Assembly (NCBI RefSeq): GCF_000282895.1
Contig: NZ_ALBQ01000011.1
Location: 310,001-374,000 of the forward strand
Reading direction: 5' to 3'
DNA length: 64,000 nt
Source of the DNA: Sphingomonas sp. ATCC 31555
Lineage (GTDB): Bacteria > Pseudomonadota > Alphaproteobacteria > Sphingomonadales > Sphingomonadaceae
Position 1 is the first letter of the stretch. Each line of letters opens with the position of its first letter. Under the pieces are notes generated by a model that saw only the letters and a list, made by a program, of their open reading frames with translations, ran no database searches and was not told the DNA's origin. The translations under genes and the position numbers were made by a program. Shown one piece after another: positions 9,429 to 18,748 of the stretch.

Positions 9429-10913
9429 ATGGCGCACAAGAGTATCGCGTTGAATCGTTTCGGGCTGGGTGGACGTCCTGGGGAAGACCCCGGCGCCGAT
9501 CCGCGCGACTGGCTGGATCGGCAATTACAGTACTATACGGTTGCGCCGGCCGCGTTGGCGGGGCAGCCCGCCGGCGCCGATCTTGCCGCACGCTTTGTGG
9601 CGTATCGCGAGCAACTGCAGCGCGCGCGCAAGGCGTTACCGCCCGCTGAGTCCCGGCGGTCGAACCTGAAATCGGGAGCGGAGCCAGGTATGGTCGAGGC
9701 ACCGGCGGCAGCGGCCGAGGATGATCCCGCAGCCATCCTGCGCAAGCAGTTCTCGCAGCAAACTCGCCAGATTTATAACGGTGCGGTGACGGCGCGCGCG
9801 CTGGCGGCGATCACGTCGCCCGCGCCTTTTGCCGAGCGGCTCGTGCATTTCTGGGCCAACCATTTCGCCATATCAGGCGACAAGGCGGAGGTGACCAGCC
9901 TGGCCGGCGCGTTCGAGTTCGAAGCGATCCGCCCGCACCTGATGGGCAGCTTCCGCGACATGCTGTTCGCGGTGGAGCGGCATCCGGCGATGCTGTCGTT
10001 CCTCGATCAGACACGCTCGGTGGGGGCGAACAGTCCGATCGCGGTGCGCGCCGGGAACCGGCCCAACGCTCGGCGTGCCTTCGGGCTCAACGAGAATCTG
10101 GCGCGAGAGATTCTCGAACTACACACGCTGGGGGTGCGCACTGGCTATAGCCAGAGCGACGTGACCGAGTTCGCCCGGGCGCTGACCGGATGGACGATCG
10201 CCGGCTTCGGCCGTGGGGCGGCATCGAACTATGGCGGGCCTACCGGGAGACCCGGCAATTTCCTGTTCTTCGCGCCCATGCACGAGCCGGGCACCCGCAC
10301 CATCCTCGGCCGATCCTGGCCGCAAGCCGGCGAGGCGCAGGCGGCGGCGGTGCTGGACCATTTGGCCACGCATCCTGCGACGGCTACCCACATCGCGACC
10401 AAGCTCGCCCGCCACTTTGCCGGCGACACGCCGCCGCCAAAGCTGGTCGATCGGTTGCAGAGTGTTTTCGTGCAGACGGGCGGCGACCTGCCCAGCCTGT
10501 ACCGTGCGCTGATCGCCGCGCCTGAATGCTGGGCGCCCGCACCTGTCAAGTTCAAGTCCCCCTGGGAATGGTCGATCTCCGCAATGCGCGCATTGGGAAT
10601 GCAGCAATTGCAGCCCAACGCCGTGCCAGGGCTGATGAACCAGCTTGGACAACCGGTGTGGAAGCCAGGCTCCCCTGCGGGCTGGGACGATGTGGCGGGC
10701 GCCTGGGCGGCGCCCGATGCGGTGCTGCGGCGCGTCGAGGCGTCCGAGCGATTGGCGCAGCGCACGCGCGATCTGATCGATCCGCGTCAGCGCGCCGCCG
10801 AACTGTTTCCGCAGGCGCTGAGCCCGGCCACCGCCCAGGCCATCGCGCGGGCGGAGAGCAATAGCCAGGGGGTCGCGCTGATGCTGGTCGCGCCCGAGTT
10901 CCTGCGGAGATAG
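9429..10913 (+). CDS. DUF1800 domain-containing protein
   Basis: Protein of 494 residues belonging to DUF1800. The ATG at 9429 has GGAGG eight bases upstream; a more distal in-frame ATG at 9363 has none. It begins ALNRFGLGGRPGEDPGADP, then the conserved VHFWANHFAIS, NENLAREILELHTLGV and the C-terminal MLVAPEFLRR. These proteins occur in fixed pairs with DUF1501 proteins, as here four bases downstream, and are thought to act in the envelope. No classical signal peptide is visible. The biochemical function of the pair is not established. Confidence 0.9.
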   Translation: MAHKSIALNRFGLGGRPGEDPGADPRDWLDRQLQYYTVAPAALAGQPAGADLAARFVAYREQLQRARKALPPAESRRSNLKSGAEPGMVEAPAAAAEDDPAAILRKQFSQQTRQIYNGAVTARALAAITSPAPFAERLVHFWANHFAISGDKAEVTSLAGAFEFEAIRPHLMGSFRDMLFAVERHPAMLSFLDQTRSVGANSPIAVRAGNRPNARRAFGLNENLAREILELHTLGVRTGYSQSDVTEFARALTGWTIAGFGRGAASNYGGPTGRPGNFLFFAPMHEPGTRTILGRSWPQAGEAQAAAVLDHLATHPATATHIATKLARHFAGDTPPPKLVDRLQSVFVQTGGDLPSLYRALIAAPECWAPAPVKFKSPWEWSISAMRALGMQQLQPNAVPGLMNQLGQPVWKPGSPAGWDDVAGAWAAPDAVLRRVEASERLAQRTRDLIDPRQRAAELFPQALSPATAQAIARAESNSQGVALMLVAPEFLRR

Positions 10914-10917
10914 CGCC

Positions 10918-12072
10918 ATGAACCTGAACCGCCGCACCCTGTTGTCCGCCGGCGCCACCGCGCTGCTGGTCTCCCCGCTGGGCGCGCGCATGGCCTTCGC
11001 CGCCGCCCGTACGGAACGCCGCTTCGTCTTCATCATCCAGCGCGGCGCCGCCGATGGGCTGGGGATCGTCGCGCCGGTTGGGGATCCTGTCTATGTCGGC
11101 GCGCGGGGCGAACTTGCCGCCGACTTCAGCGATGCGCCCAAGCTAGACGGCATGTTCGCGCTGCACCCGGCGATGGCGAACATGCTGGGCATGTACGAGG
11201 CCAAGCAGGCGCTGTTCGTCCATGCGGTGGCCTCGCCCTACCGCGACCGCTCGCATTTCGATGGCCAGAACGTGCTCGAGACCGGGGGTACTGCGGCCTA
11301 TCAGTTGAAGGACGGCTGGATGAACCGGCTGCTCCGGCTTCTGCCGACGGAGGACAAGGCCATCGCGCTGGCGTCGACCGTACCTATGGCGCTGCGTGGA
11401 CCGGTGGACGTTGCAAGCTATGCCCCGTCGTCGCTGCCCGACGCCTCGGACGACCTGCTCGCTCGGGTGAGCGCGATGTACGAGGGGGACCGCCAGCTCC
11501 ACCCGCTCTGGCAGGAAGCGATGGCGACGCGGATGCTGACCGGCGACCTCGGCAGCGATGGCGGCAAGAAGGCCGCGGACACCGGCACGCTGGCCGCCAA
11601 GCTCCTCTCCGCCCCAGGCGGCGCGCGCATCGCGATGATTGAGACCGGCGGCTGGGACACCCATTCCGGCCAGCGTGGACGGCTGGGCGGGCAGCTCAAG
11701 GGCCTCGACGCGATGGTCGCGGCGCTCAAGACCGGGCTGGGGCCGCATTGGGACGATACGCTGGTGGTGGTGGCGACCGAGTTCGGCCGGACGGTGAAGG
11801 CCAACGGCACTGGCGGCACCGATCACGGCACCGGCTCGGTCGCGATGCTGCTCGGCGGCGCGGTGCAGGGCGGCCGGGTGCAGGCCGACTGGCCCGGGCT
11901 GGGCGACGCGGCGCTGTACGAGGGGCGCGACCTCAAGCCGACCACGTCGCTCGACGTGCTGATCGCGAGCGCGGTGTCGCGGCACTTCGGGCTGGCGCCG
12001 GCGCGAACGGCGAAGGCGCTGTTCCCGGCGATGGCGACGGCGGCGGGGATGGAGGGGCTGGTGCGGGGGTAA
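10918..12072 (+). CDS. DUF1501 domain-containing exported protein
   Basis: DUF1501 proteins share the alkaline-phosphatase/sulfatase fold. The 384-residue product starts with a twin-arginine-like signal (NRRTLLSAGATALLVSPLG), so Tat export by the tatABC genes in this same window is likely. Visible core motifs include FVFIIQRGAADGLGIVAPVG near the N-terminus, MIETGGWDTHSGQRGRLGGQ and VVVATEFGRTVKANGTGGTD, where Asp and His residues could bind metal. It follows the DUF1800 gene by four bases and is surely cotranscribed. Substrate unknown. Confidence 0.9.
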   Translation: MNLNRRTLLSAGATALLVSPLGARMAFAAARTERRFVFIIQRGAADGLGIVAPVGDPVYVGARGELAADFSDAPKLDGMFALHPAMANMLGMYEAKQALFVHAVASPYRDRSHFDGQNVLETGGTAAYQLKDGWMNRLLRLLPTEDKAIALASTVPMALRGPVDVASYAPSSLPDASDDLLARVSAMYEGDRQLHPLWQEAMATRMLTGDLGSDGGKKAADTGTLAAKLLSAPGGARIAMIETGGWDTHSGQRGRLGGQLKGLDAMVAALKTGLGPHWDDTLVVVATEFGRTVKANGTGGTDHGTGSVAMLLGGAVQGGRVQADWPGLGDAALYEGRDLKPTTSLDVLIASAVSRHFGLAPARTAKALFPAMATAAGMEGLVRG

Positions 12073-12130
12073 GGGTTTAGGGCTGCCTTTAGGCAGGTAA
12101 TGCTCTTATCATATAGTCGCTATCGCAAAA

Positions 12131-12997
12131 TTAAGTGAATTCCTGATCATCGCTTCGAGCACTTTTAGCTCTCTGGTAATCGCGGCTCTCAACAAGAAAC
12201 TCGCACAGAGCAAACGCGGCGTTAACTGTAAGCTTGGCATGGTGACGGGCGGGGTTGAACTGACGTGCGTGGCGGTCGCTTCTTTTGTTGGCCATTTCGA
12301 AGACGCCGCTGATCAGGGACTGGAAGCCGCCTACAACGGGCTTCAGAGGATCGGCAAGTTTTGTGGGGTCTAGGTTTAAAGCTGGCTGTAAGGCCTTGTA
12401 TAGCGACCTTATGTCTCCTTCAGTTTCCTTGAAATTTGTTTTTGTTTCAGTTAGGAGAAGCTTTAGAAGATGTTCTACAAGAGTGTAGGCGTTAGTTATG
12501 GCTCCAGCGTAATCGCCTGATTGTATTTTTTGGTTGGCCTTGTTTATCTGTTCTGTGATCGCTTCGTGGCTAATGGAAATCAGGCTGGTTGGCGCTAACG
12601 TGACCTGACCCAGAGGGCGGATCTCCAAGCGCGGGTTGATTCTGACCTCTTGATTTCCGTCCATCCACCCGTAGTCATCTGTTAGAATAAGCCGAAATCC
12701 GTCCCGCGTGAGATATTTATTGAATTGATATGCGACATCTTCGGCATTGAATCCATCTTCTCCAATGAAATCGAACGCGGAATGTATAACCTCCTTCATG
12801 GCCAGCGTTCCGTTGAATCTATTTAGCTTCTCTCGAACATATACAGGCCTAGCGGGGAATCCTTGTCCATAGAGGTCCTCTTCTCCAAACTGATTGAAGA
12901 AATTTACCAGTTGATAGCCGGAGCGATATGGGCTTTTTTTTGAATCGCCCGTGATGATGTCGTTAAGGCGTTCTAGCGTGTTGAATGACAAATTCAT
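12131..12997 (-). CDS. Abi-C (abortive infection C-terminus) domain protein
   Basis: Candidate phage-defence protein of 288 residues from the ATG at 12997; a GTG at 13060 would add 21 residues, but neither start has a good ribosome site. The N-terminal half carries YRSGYQLVNFFNQFG and REKLNRFNGT, the pattern of AbiJ-type N-terminal domains. The C-terminal half (about 155-270) matches Abi_C: INKANQKIQSGDYAGAITNA, LVEHLLKLLLTETK, GDIRSLYKALQPALNLDPTK, and a final segment NKRSDRHARQ. Codon use is clearly more A/T rich than in every neighbour, and the gene is alone between housekeeping genes, so recent acquisition is likely. Defence function is inferred from the domain only. Confidence 0.75.
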   Translation of the reverse strand: MNLSFNTLERLNDIITGDSKKSPYRSGYQLVNFFNQFGEEDLYGQGFPARPVYVREKLNRFNGTLAMKEVIHSAFDFIGEDGFNAEDVAYQFNKYLTRDGFRLILTDDYGWMDGNQEVRINPRLEIRPLGQVTLAPTSLISISHEAITEQINKANQKIQSGDYAGAITNAYTLVEHLLKLLLTETKTNFKETEGDIRSLYKALQPALNLDPTKLADPLKPVVGGFQSLISGVFEMANKRSDRHARQFNPARHHAKLTVNAAFALCEFLVESRDYQRAKSARSDDQEFT

Positions 12998-13336
12998 GCC
13001 TAGGCGGCTCGCCGGTAAGTTTTGTGATCGGTTTGATATACGGAGTTTGCTAACCCGCACGCAATCGCCCGTTAGTGTCTTTCCCTCGATCCATCCGTCA
13101 AACTCAGTAGGCCATCTTCATCCGTTTGGGTCCAATCCAGCCCACATCTGATTGCATGAGGGCTGCGTTCCGCAGATTGGATGGTTGCCCAGTAGCCGTC
13201 GTCGTGAGCAAGGGGTTGCTCGTCATGTCCTGGAGCTTTCATTTCCCCTTACAGGGGAGCGCCGTTCTGCAATAGGGATGACGGCGCCGCGCCACTGCGC
13301 TACAGCCGCCGCTCCCATTCCCCATTGGATTGCTCA
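12998..13336. other. AT-richer spacer upstream of argS
   Basis: About 340 bases between the Abi-C gene and argS without a supportable gene. The left part continues the AT-rich composition of the Abi gene; the shift back to normal GC occurs near 13150-13250. I see no integrase, tRNA or clear direct repeat that would mark the edge of an inserted element. Confidence 0.5.
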
Positions 13337-15061
13337 ATGACGCTTTATGCTCGTTTCGCCGCGCATCTGAACCTGGCCCTGGATGCGCTCGTCCTCGCCG
13401 GCGATCTGCCTGCGGGGCTGGAGCGACGCGCGATCACGGTCGAGCCGCCGCGCGATCCGAGCCATGGCGATCTTGCCACCAATGCCGCGATGGTGCTCGC
13501 CAAGCCCGCCGGGACCAATCCGCGCGCGCTTGCCGAAAAACTGGTCGCCGAGCTGGAGAAGCTGGACGAGGTCGCCGCCGTGTCGGTCGCCGGCCCCGGC
13601 TTCATCAACATGACGCTCCACGAGGACAGCTGGCGCGGCGAGGTCGCCGAGATCCTGCGCGCGGGGGCCGATTATGGCCGCTCGACGCTGGGCGCGGGCG
13701 TGACCGTCAACGTCGAATATGTCTCCGCCAACCCGACGGGCCCGATGCACATGGGCCATTGCCGCGGCGCGGTGGTGGGCGATGCGCTGGCGAGCCTGCT
13801 CGAATATGTCGGCCACAAGGTCATCCGCGAATATTATGTCAACGACGCGGGCGGCCAGGTCGACGTGCTCGCCCGCTCGGCGCACCTGCGCTACCGCGAG
13901 GCGCTGGGCGAAACGATCGAGATCCCCGAGGGGCTCTATCCGGGTGACTATCTGAAGCCGGTCGGCCAGCAGCTCGCCGCCGAGTTCGGCGACAAGTACG
14001 TCTCCGCGCCCGAGATCGAATGGCTGGCGCTGTTCCGCAAGACCGCGGTCGCGGCGATGCTCGTCATGATCAAGGACGATCTGGCGCTGCTCGGCATCCA
14101 TCACGACCTCTTCTCGTCCGAGGCCGAGCTGCAGGCCGCCGGCAAGCCCGAACAGGCCGAGGCATGGCTGCGCGAGCGCGGGCTCGTCTATGACGGCGTG
14201 CTCGAGGCCCCCAAGGGCGAGACGCCCGAGGATTGGGAGCCGGTGGAGCTGCCGCTGTTCCGCTCGACGCAATTCGGGGATGATCAGGATCGCCCGATCA
14301 AGAAGTCGAACGGGCAATGGACCTATTTCGGCGCCGATCTCGCCTATCACTTCCAGAAGGCGCAGTCGGCCGATCAGCTGATCGACATCTGGGGCGCCGA
14401 CCATGCCGGAACGGTGAAGCGGATCGTCGCCGCCGTGCAGGCGCTGACCGGCGGCAAGACCCGCTTCGACGTCAAGCTCGTCCAGATGGTGCGCCTGCTG
14501 CGCGCCGGCGAGCCGGTGAAGATGTCCAAGCGCGCGGGCAATTTCGTCACGCTGGCGGACGTGGTGCGCGAAGTGGGCAAGGACGTGGTGCGCTTCACCA
14601 TGCTCACCCGCAAGGCCGATGCCCAGATGGACTTCGACTTCGCCAAGGTGCTCGAGACGTCCAAGGAAAACCCCGTCTTCTACGTGCAATACGCCCATGC
14701 GCGCGTCGCATCGGTGCATCGCCGTGCGGCCGAGGCGGGGATCAGCCTGGACGAGGCGGCGGACCTGTCGCTGCTCGACGGCCGCGAGCTGGCCGTAGCG
14801 AAGCTCGCCGCGCAGTTCCCGCGCGTGGTGGAAGCGGCGGCGAGCGCGCGCGAACCCCATCGCATCGCCTTCTATCTCTATGATCTGGCGGCGGAATTCC
14901 ACGCGCTCTACAATATGGGCAACGACTCTGCCGATCGCCGTTTCCTGATGGTCGAGCAGCCCGCGCTCACCCGCGCGCGGCTGTTCCTCGGCCGCTCGAT
15001 CCAGCAGGTCATCCGCAACGGCCTCGCGCTGATGGGCGTGGAGGCGGTCGAGGAGATGTAA
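13337..15061 (+). CDS. argS: Arginyl-tRNA synthetase
   Basis: Class I aminoacyl-tRNA synthetase charging tRNA-Arg; 574 residues, normal length. Visible are the N-terminal Add-1 domain (about 1-90), the HIGH-like motif PTGPMHMGHCRGAVVGD, the catalytic core VEYVSANPTGP, the KMSKS-like VKMSKRAGNFVTL, and the C-terminal DALR anticodon-binding domain ending LGRSIQQVIRNGLALMGVE. The ATG at 13337 is preferred over an in-frame TTG at 13325. It heads a run argS, SPOR protein, nagZ, scpA, scpB, tatABC that is conserved in sphingomonads. Confidence 0.97.
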   Translation: MTLYARFAAHLNLALDALVLAGDLPAGLERRAITVEPPRDPSHGDLATNAAMVLAKPAGTNPRALAEKLVAELEKLDEVAAVSVAGPGFINMTLHEDSWRGEVAEILRAGADYGRSTLGAGVTVNVEYVSANPTGPMHMGHCRGAVVGDALASLLEYVGHKVIREYYVNDAGGQVDVLARSAHLRYREALGETIEIPEGLYPGDYLKPVGQQLAAEFGDKYVSAPEIEWLALFRKTAVAAMLVMIKDDLALLGIHHDLFSSEAELQAAGKPEQAEAWLRERGLVYDGVLEAPKGETPEDWEPVELPLFRSTQFGDDQDRPIKKSNGQWTYFGADLAYHFQKAQSADQLIDIWGADHAGTVKRIVAAVQALTGGKTRFDVKLVQMVRLLRAGEPVKMSKRAGNFVTLADVVREVGKDVVRFTMLTRKADAQMDFDFAKVLETSKENPVFYVQYAHARVASVHRRAAEAGISLDEAADLSLLDGRELAVAKLAAQFPRVVEAAASAREPHRIAFYLYDLAAEFHALYNMGNDSADRRFLMVEQPALTRARLFLGRSIQQVIRNGLALMGVEAVEEM

Positions 15062-15066
15062 CGGCG

Positions 15067-15783
15067 ATGAGCGGCCGGTACGAGGACAGCGAGCGGCTTC
15101 CCTGGTTGGAGACCGTGGAAGAGGCGTATGAGGAGCCGCGGCGCGGACGGGTGGTGCTGTTCGTAATGTTGGCGCTGCTCGTCGCGGGGGCGGCGGGCGC
15201 GCTGCTCTACTGGCAGCGCCATCAATCCGCGCGGGATGGCAATGGCGCGCTGATCGCTGCGCCGCCGGGGCCTTACAAGATCCGTCCTAACGATCCGGGC
15301 GGCGTGCGCATCGCTGGCGAAGGCGACATCGTGTTTCGCACCAGCCAAGGCACCACGCCTGAGGCCGGCATCAACGTCGCCGCGCTTCCTGAGGCCCCGG
15401 TGGAGGGCAAGAAGCACAGCGGGGATGCCGCCGCTTCAGCCAGAGCAAGCAAGAGCGCGACGATCGCGCTGCCGCCGCCATCGCCGGTGCGGCCGACTGC
15501 CCAGCGCGCAACGCCGACGGCATCGGCACGAGCGAACGAAGGCGCGGGCGCATTGGTGCAGCTTGGCGCCTTTCCGAGCGAAGGCGCGGCGAATGCCGCC
15601 TGGACGCGGATGTCCAAGCGCTTCGCCTATCTGGCGCCGCTCGGCAAACTGGTGGTCCCGTTCGTGACGGAGGATGGCAAGACCGTCTATCGGCTTCGCG
15701 TGAACGCCGGCGGCAATGGTCAGGCACGCGACCTCTGCGGCAAGCTGAAGGTTGCCGGCGAGAACTGCTTCGTCGCGAGCTGA
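15067..15783 (+). CDS. SPOR domain membrane protein
   Basis: Single-pass inner-membrane protein of 238 residues: acidic cytoplasmic N-terminus (about 1-28), membrane segment (about 29-50, VVLFVMLALLVAGAAGALLYW), a low-complexity periplasmic linker, and a C-terminal SPOR domain (about 155-238, from LVQLGAFPSEGAANAAWTRM). SPOR domains bind glycan strands stripped of stem peptides at the division site. It starts five bases after argS and precedes nagZ, a glycan-strand recycling enzyme. Confidence 0.88.
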   Translation: MSGRYEDSERLPWLETVEEAYEEPRRGRVVLFVMLALLVAGAAGALLYWQRHQSARDGNGALIAAPPGPYKIRPNDPGGVRIAGEGDIVFRTSQGTTPEAGINVAALPEAPVEGKKHSGDAAASARASKSATIALPPPSPVRPTAQRATPTASARANEGAGALVQLGAFPSEGAANAAWTRMSKRFAYLAPLGKLVVPFVTEDGKTVYRLRVNAGGNGQARDLCGKLKVAGENCFVAS

Positions 15784-15823
15784 AGTGGTTTGCGGGGCCG
15801 GCCGGATCGGCTAGGCCACGCCC

Positions 15824-16825
15824 ATGAAGCCCGTGATCTTCGGCCTGTCCGGCCCCGCGCTTACCGCAGACGAGCGCGATTTCTTTCGTGATGCCGCGCC
15901 GCTCGGCTATGTCCTGTTCAAGCGCAACTGCGTGGACCCCGAACAGATGCGCGCGCTGACGGATTCGCTGCGGGCGTTGCACGGGCGAGACGACTTGCCG
16001 ATCACGATCGACCAGGAAGGCGGCCGCGTCGCACGGATGCAGCCGCCGGTGTGGCCTGCCTTCCCGACGGGCGCGGCGTTCGACACCTTGTACGATCGCG
16101 CACCGATCTCCGCGATCGAGGCGGCACGGGCCAACGGCCAGGCGCTGGCGCATATCCTGCGCGAGGCTGGGGTGAACGTGAACCTCGCGCCGATGCTCGA
16201 CGTGGCGATCCCGGGGGGCACCCCGGCGATCGGCGACCGAGCGTTCGGCGGCGACCCTGTGCGCGTGGCGGCACTTGCCCGCGCGCTGCTCGACGGGCTC
16301 AATCGCGGCGGCGTGGCCGGGGTCATCAAACATATGCCGGGCCATGGCCGCGCGCTGGTCGACAGCCATCTGGAACTGCCCCGCGTGCGCGCTACCGCAG
16401 AGGAACTGGAGGCGGACCTGCTGCCGTTCCAGCGGCTGAAGGATGCGCCGATCGGCATGACCGCGCATATCGTGTTCGAAGCCTGGGATCCGGATCTGCC
16501 GGCGACGTTGTCACCGACGGTGATTTCGGAGGTGATCCGGGGCAAGATCGGCTTCGACGGACTATTGTTCACCGACGATATCGACATGAAGGCACTGACC
16601 GGCACGGCCGGCGAGAAGGCCGAGCGCGCACTAGCGGCCGGCTGCGACGTGGTGCTCGACTGCTGGGCGCGGATGCCGGAGATGGTCGACATCGCCGGGC
16701 GGATTCCCGATGCGCCGGCGGCTTGTCTCGATCGGCTGGCGCGGGCGATGGGATCGGTGGGGGAAGCCGAGGACGTGCCGCTGGCCGAGTTGCTGGCGAA
16801 GAGGGACGCGCTGCTGGGGGTGTGA
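15824..16825 (+). CDS. nagZ: Beta-N-acetylhexosaminidase NagZ
   Basis: Glycoside hydrolase family 3 enzyme that removes N-acetylglucosamine from anhydro-muropeptides during peptidoglycan recycling in the cytoplasm. The 333-residue length is typical. The family motif around the catalytic His and Asp is present as IKHMPGHGRALVDSHLELP, with FTDDIDMKALTG supplying the nucleophile Asp, and ITIDQEGGRVARMQPP near the N-terminus. It lies in the argS-scpA string. Confidence 0.94.
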   Translation: MKPVIFGLSGPALTADERDFFRDAAPLGYVLFKRNCVDPEQMRALTDSLRALHGRDDLPITIDQEGGRVARMQPPVWPAFPTGAAFDTLYDRAPISAIEAARANGQALAHILREAGVNVNLAPMLDVAIPGGTPAIGDRAFGGDPVRVAALARALLDGLNRGGVAGVIKHMPGHGRALVDSHLELPRVRATAEELEADLLPFQRLKDAPIGMTAHIVFEAWDPDLPATLSPTVISEVIRGKIGFDGLLFTDDIDMKALTGTAGEKAERALAAGCDVVLDCWARMPEMVDIAGRIPDAPAACLDRLARAMGSVGEAEDVPLAELLAKRDALLGV

Positions 16826-16833
16826 CCCTTTCT

Positions 16834-16941
16834 AGCCCCTCCTCCTCGGAGGAGGGGTTGGGGGTGGAGGGATTCCAGAACCTAGGTTGGTCTCTGCGAG
16901 ACACTGTCCCACCCCAACCCCTCCCCTGAAGGGGAGGGGCT
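16834..16941. repeat. GC-rich double-hairpin intergenic repeat (copy 1)
   Basis: Two hairpins (CCCCTCCTC/GGAGGAGGGG and CCCCTCCCCT/GGGGAGGGG) flank a spacer in inverted orientation, and the inner arms TTGGGGGTGG and CCACCCCAACC also pair, so the whole unit can fold back on itself. The copy at 50352-50470 has the same architecture. Such units resemble REP/BIME-type elements. Confidence 0.8.
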
Positions 16942-16981
16942 TATTCTTGCCCGGCCCGCTCCCCCCTCCTATGACCACAAG

Positions 16982-17716
16982 GTGGACGGGGCCGACGAAA
17001 TCCTGAAGATCGAGGTGGAGGGCTGGGAAGGCCCGCTCGACCTGCTGCTGGCGCTGGCCCGGACGCAGAAGGTCGATCTGCGCCAGATCTCGATCCTCGA
17101 ATTGGTCGAGCAGTATCTTACCTATGTCCATGCTGCGCGAGAGCTGCGGCTGGAGCTTGCCGCCGACTATCTCGTGATGGCGGCCTGGCTCGCCTACCTG
17201 AAATCGGCGCTGCTGCTGCCGCGCAATCCGGCGGAGACACCCAGTCCGGAGGAACTCGCCCTGCGCCTGCAGCTTCGCCTCGAACGGCTGAGTGCGATGC
17301 GCGAGGCGGGGGCGCGGCTGGTTGCGCGTGATCGGATGGGGCGCGACGTGTTCCCCCGCGGCGCCCCGGAAGGGCTGCGGGTGATGCGGCAGGCGCGGTG
17401 GGGGGCCTCCATCTACGATCTGATTGCCGCCTATGGCAGGATCAGCGCGCGGACGCGGCCGGTGATGCATGTCGTCGCGCATCGCGACGTGATGACGCTG
17501 GAAGCGGCGCTGGAACGGCTTTCCTCGCAGCTCGGTACCCGCGTCGACTGGAGCGCGATCGAGAGCTTCCTGCCCGAAGGTACGAACGAGCTGTATCGCC
17601 GGTCAGCGCTTGCGTCGTCGTTCGTCGCAGCGCTGGAAATGGCGCGGCAGGGGCGGCTGGAAATTCGTCAGGAGGCGCCGTTTGCACCGCTCTACCTGAA
17701 GGCGATTCCACAATGA
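16982..17716 (+). CDS. scpA: Segregation and condensation protein A
   Basis: Kleisin subunit of the SMC-ScpAB condensin complex, which bridges SMC heads to organise and segregate the chromosome. The 244-residue product starts with GTG at 16982; no better in-frame start lies upstream. The N-terminal VEGWEGPLDLLLALARTQKV motif is diagnostic, as is LAADYLVMAAWLAYLKSALL. The C-terminal winged helix runs about 160-244. Its stop overlaps the scpB start (ATGA). Confidence 0.94.
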   Translation: MDGADEILKIEVEGWEGPLDLLLALARTQKVDLRQISILELVEQYLTYVHAARELRLELAADYLVMAAWLAYLKSALLLPRNPAETPSPEELALRLQLRLERLSAMREAGARLVARDRMGRDVFPRGAPEGLRVMRQARWGASIYDLIAAYGRISARTRPVMHVVAHRDVMTLEAALERLSSQLGTRVDWSAIESFLPEGTNELYRRSALASSFVAALEMARQGRLEIRQEAPFAPLYLKAIPQ

Positions 17717-18312
17717 TCGCCCCGGATGAGCCCGCGCGGGCAGTGGAGGCAGTGCTGTTCGCCTCCGAGAGCCCGTTGGGGGTGGACGAAATCCGCGCCT
17801 ATGTCGGTGCAGAGATTGACGTCCGCGCAGCGCTTGCGGCGCTCGGCGACTTTTACCAGGGGCGTGGGATCGAGCTGGTGCGTCGGGGGGATCGCTGGCA
17901 CTTCCAGACCGCGGCCGATCTCGCCCATCTGCTCCGCCGCGATCGGGAAGACAGCCGTAGGCTGAGCCGCGCGGGCATCGAGACGCTCGCCATTATCGCC
18001 TATCACGAGCCGGTGACCAGGGCGGAGATCGAAGCGATCCGCGGCGTGCAGATTTCCAAAGGCACGATCGATGTGTTGATGGAGGCAGGCTGGGTGCGTC
18101 CCGCCGGCCGCCGCGAAGTGCCGGGCCGGCCGCTGATGTATGCCACCACACCCGGTTTTCTCAGCCATTTCGGCCTGGCAAGCCGCCGTGATTTGCCTGG
18201 CATCGAAGACCTGAAGGCCGCAGGCCTGCTCGACCCGGTCGATCTCGCTTTGGAACAGCTCGACGCGGCGGAAGCTGCGGCCGAAAGCGAAACTGTAACG
18301 GACGACGAATAG
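17713..18312 (+). CDS. scpB: Segregation and condensation protein B
   Basis: Partner of ScpA in the SMC complex; 199 residues forming two winged-helix domains. Diagnostic stretches are RAVEAVLFASESPLGVDEI at the N-terminus and SRAGIETLAIIAYHEPVTRA followed by EIEAIRGVQISKGTIDVLME, then GRPLMYATTPGFLSHFGL. The start overlaps scpA by four bases, so the two are translationally coupled. Confidence 0.95.
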   Translation: MIAPDEPARAVEAVLFASESPLGVDEIRAYVGAEIDVRAALAALGDFYQGRGIELVRRGDRWHFQTAADLAHLLRRDREDSRRLSRAGIETLAIIAYHEPVTRAEIEAIRGVQISKGTIDVLMEAGWVRPAGRREVPGRPLMYATTPGFLSHFGLASRRDLPGIEDLKAAGLLDPVDLALEQLDAAEAAAESETVTDDE

Positions 18313-18417
18313 AGGCGGCATCTTCGATTCAGCCGCTCCCGCGTGCCGGACGGTGATCAACCGTTGCCGTAAGGGGCGTCGAGCCTTAGATAGGGCGCGA
18401 TATCAAGGAGAATTCTA

Positions 18418-18651
18418 ATGGGTAGCTTCAGCCTGATGCACTGGCTGGTTGTCGGCATCATCGCCATTCTGCTGCTGGGCGGTGGCCGGTTCTCCCACAT
18501 GATGGGCGACGTCGCGAAGGGCATCAAGAACTTCAAGAAGGGTATGGCCGAAGACGATCAGCCGGCCCAGCCGACCCGCATCGAAGGCAAGGCCGCGCCG
18601 GAGCCCGGCTATACCCCGGAAGCCGAGCGCGCCCGCGAGGAGCAGCGCTAA
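18418..18651 (+). CDS. tatA: Sec-independent translocase protein TatA
   Basis: Pore-forming subunit of the twin-arginine translocase; 77 residues. A short N-terminal membrane helix (about 7-22) is followed by an FxKG-type amphipathic helix seen as GIKNFKKGMAED, and a charged tail. AAGGAG precedes the ATG. It begins about 105 bases after scpB and so may have its own promoter, with tatB and tatC downstream. Confidence 0.93.
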   Translation: MGSFSLMHWLVVGIIAILLLGGGRFSHMMGDVAKGIKNFKKGMAEDDQPAQPTRIEGKAAPEPGYTPEAERAREEQR

Positions 18652-18748
18652 GCCCGGTCCGGGGCGTCGGCGGCGTCGGCGGCCCGGCTTTTGATCGCAG
18701 CGCGCCGGGCGTTCCGGCGCATGCCGTGCGAGTGGAAACACCGACAGA

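Noticed and set aside
12072..13336. Integrated mobile element with attachment sites
   Set aside because: The base composition suggests transfer, but I found no integrase, flanking direct repeats or tRNA target.
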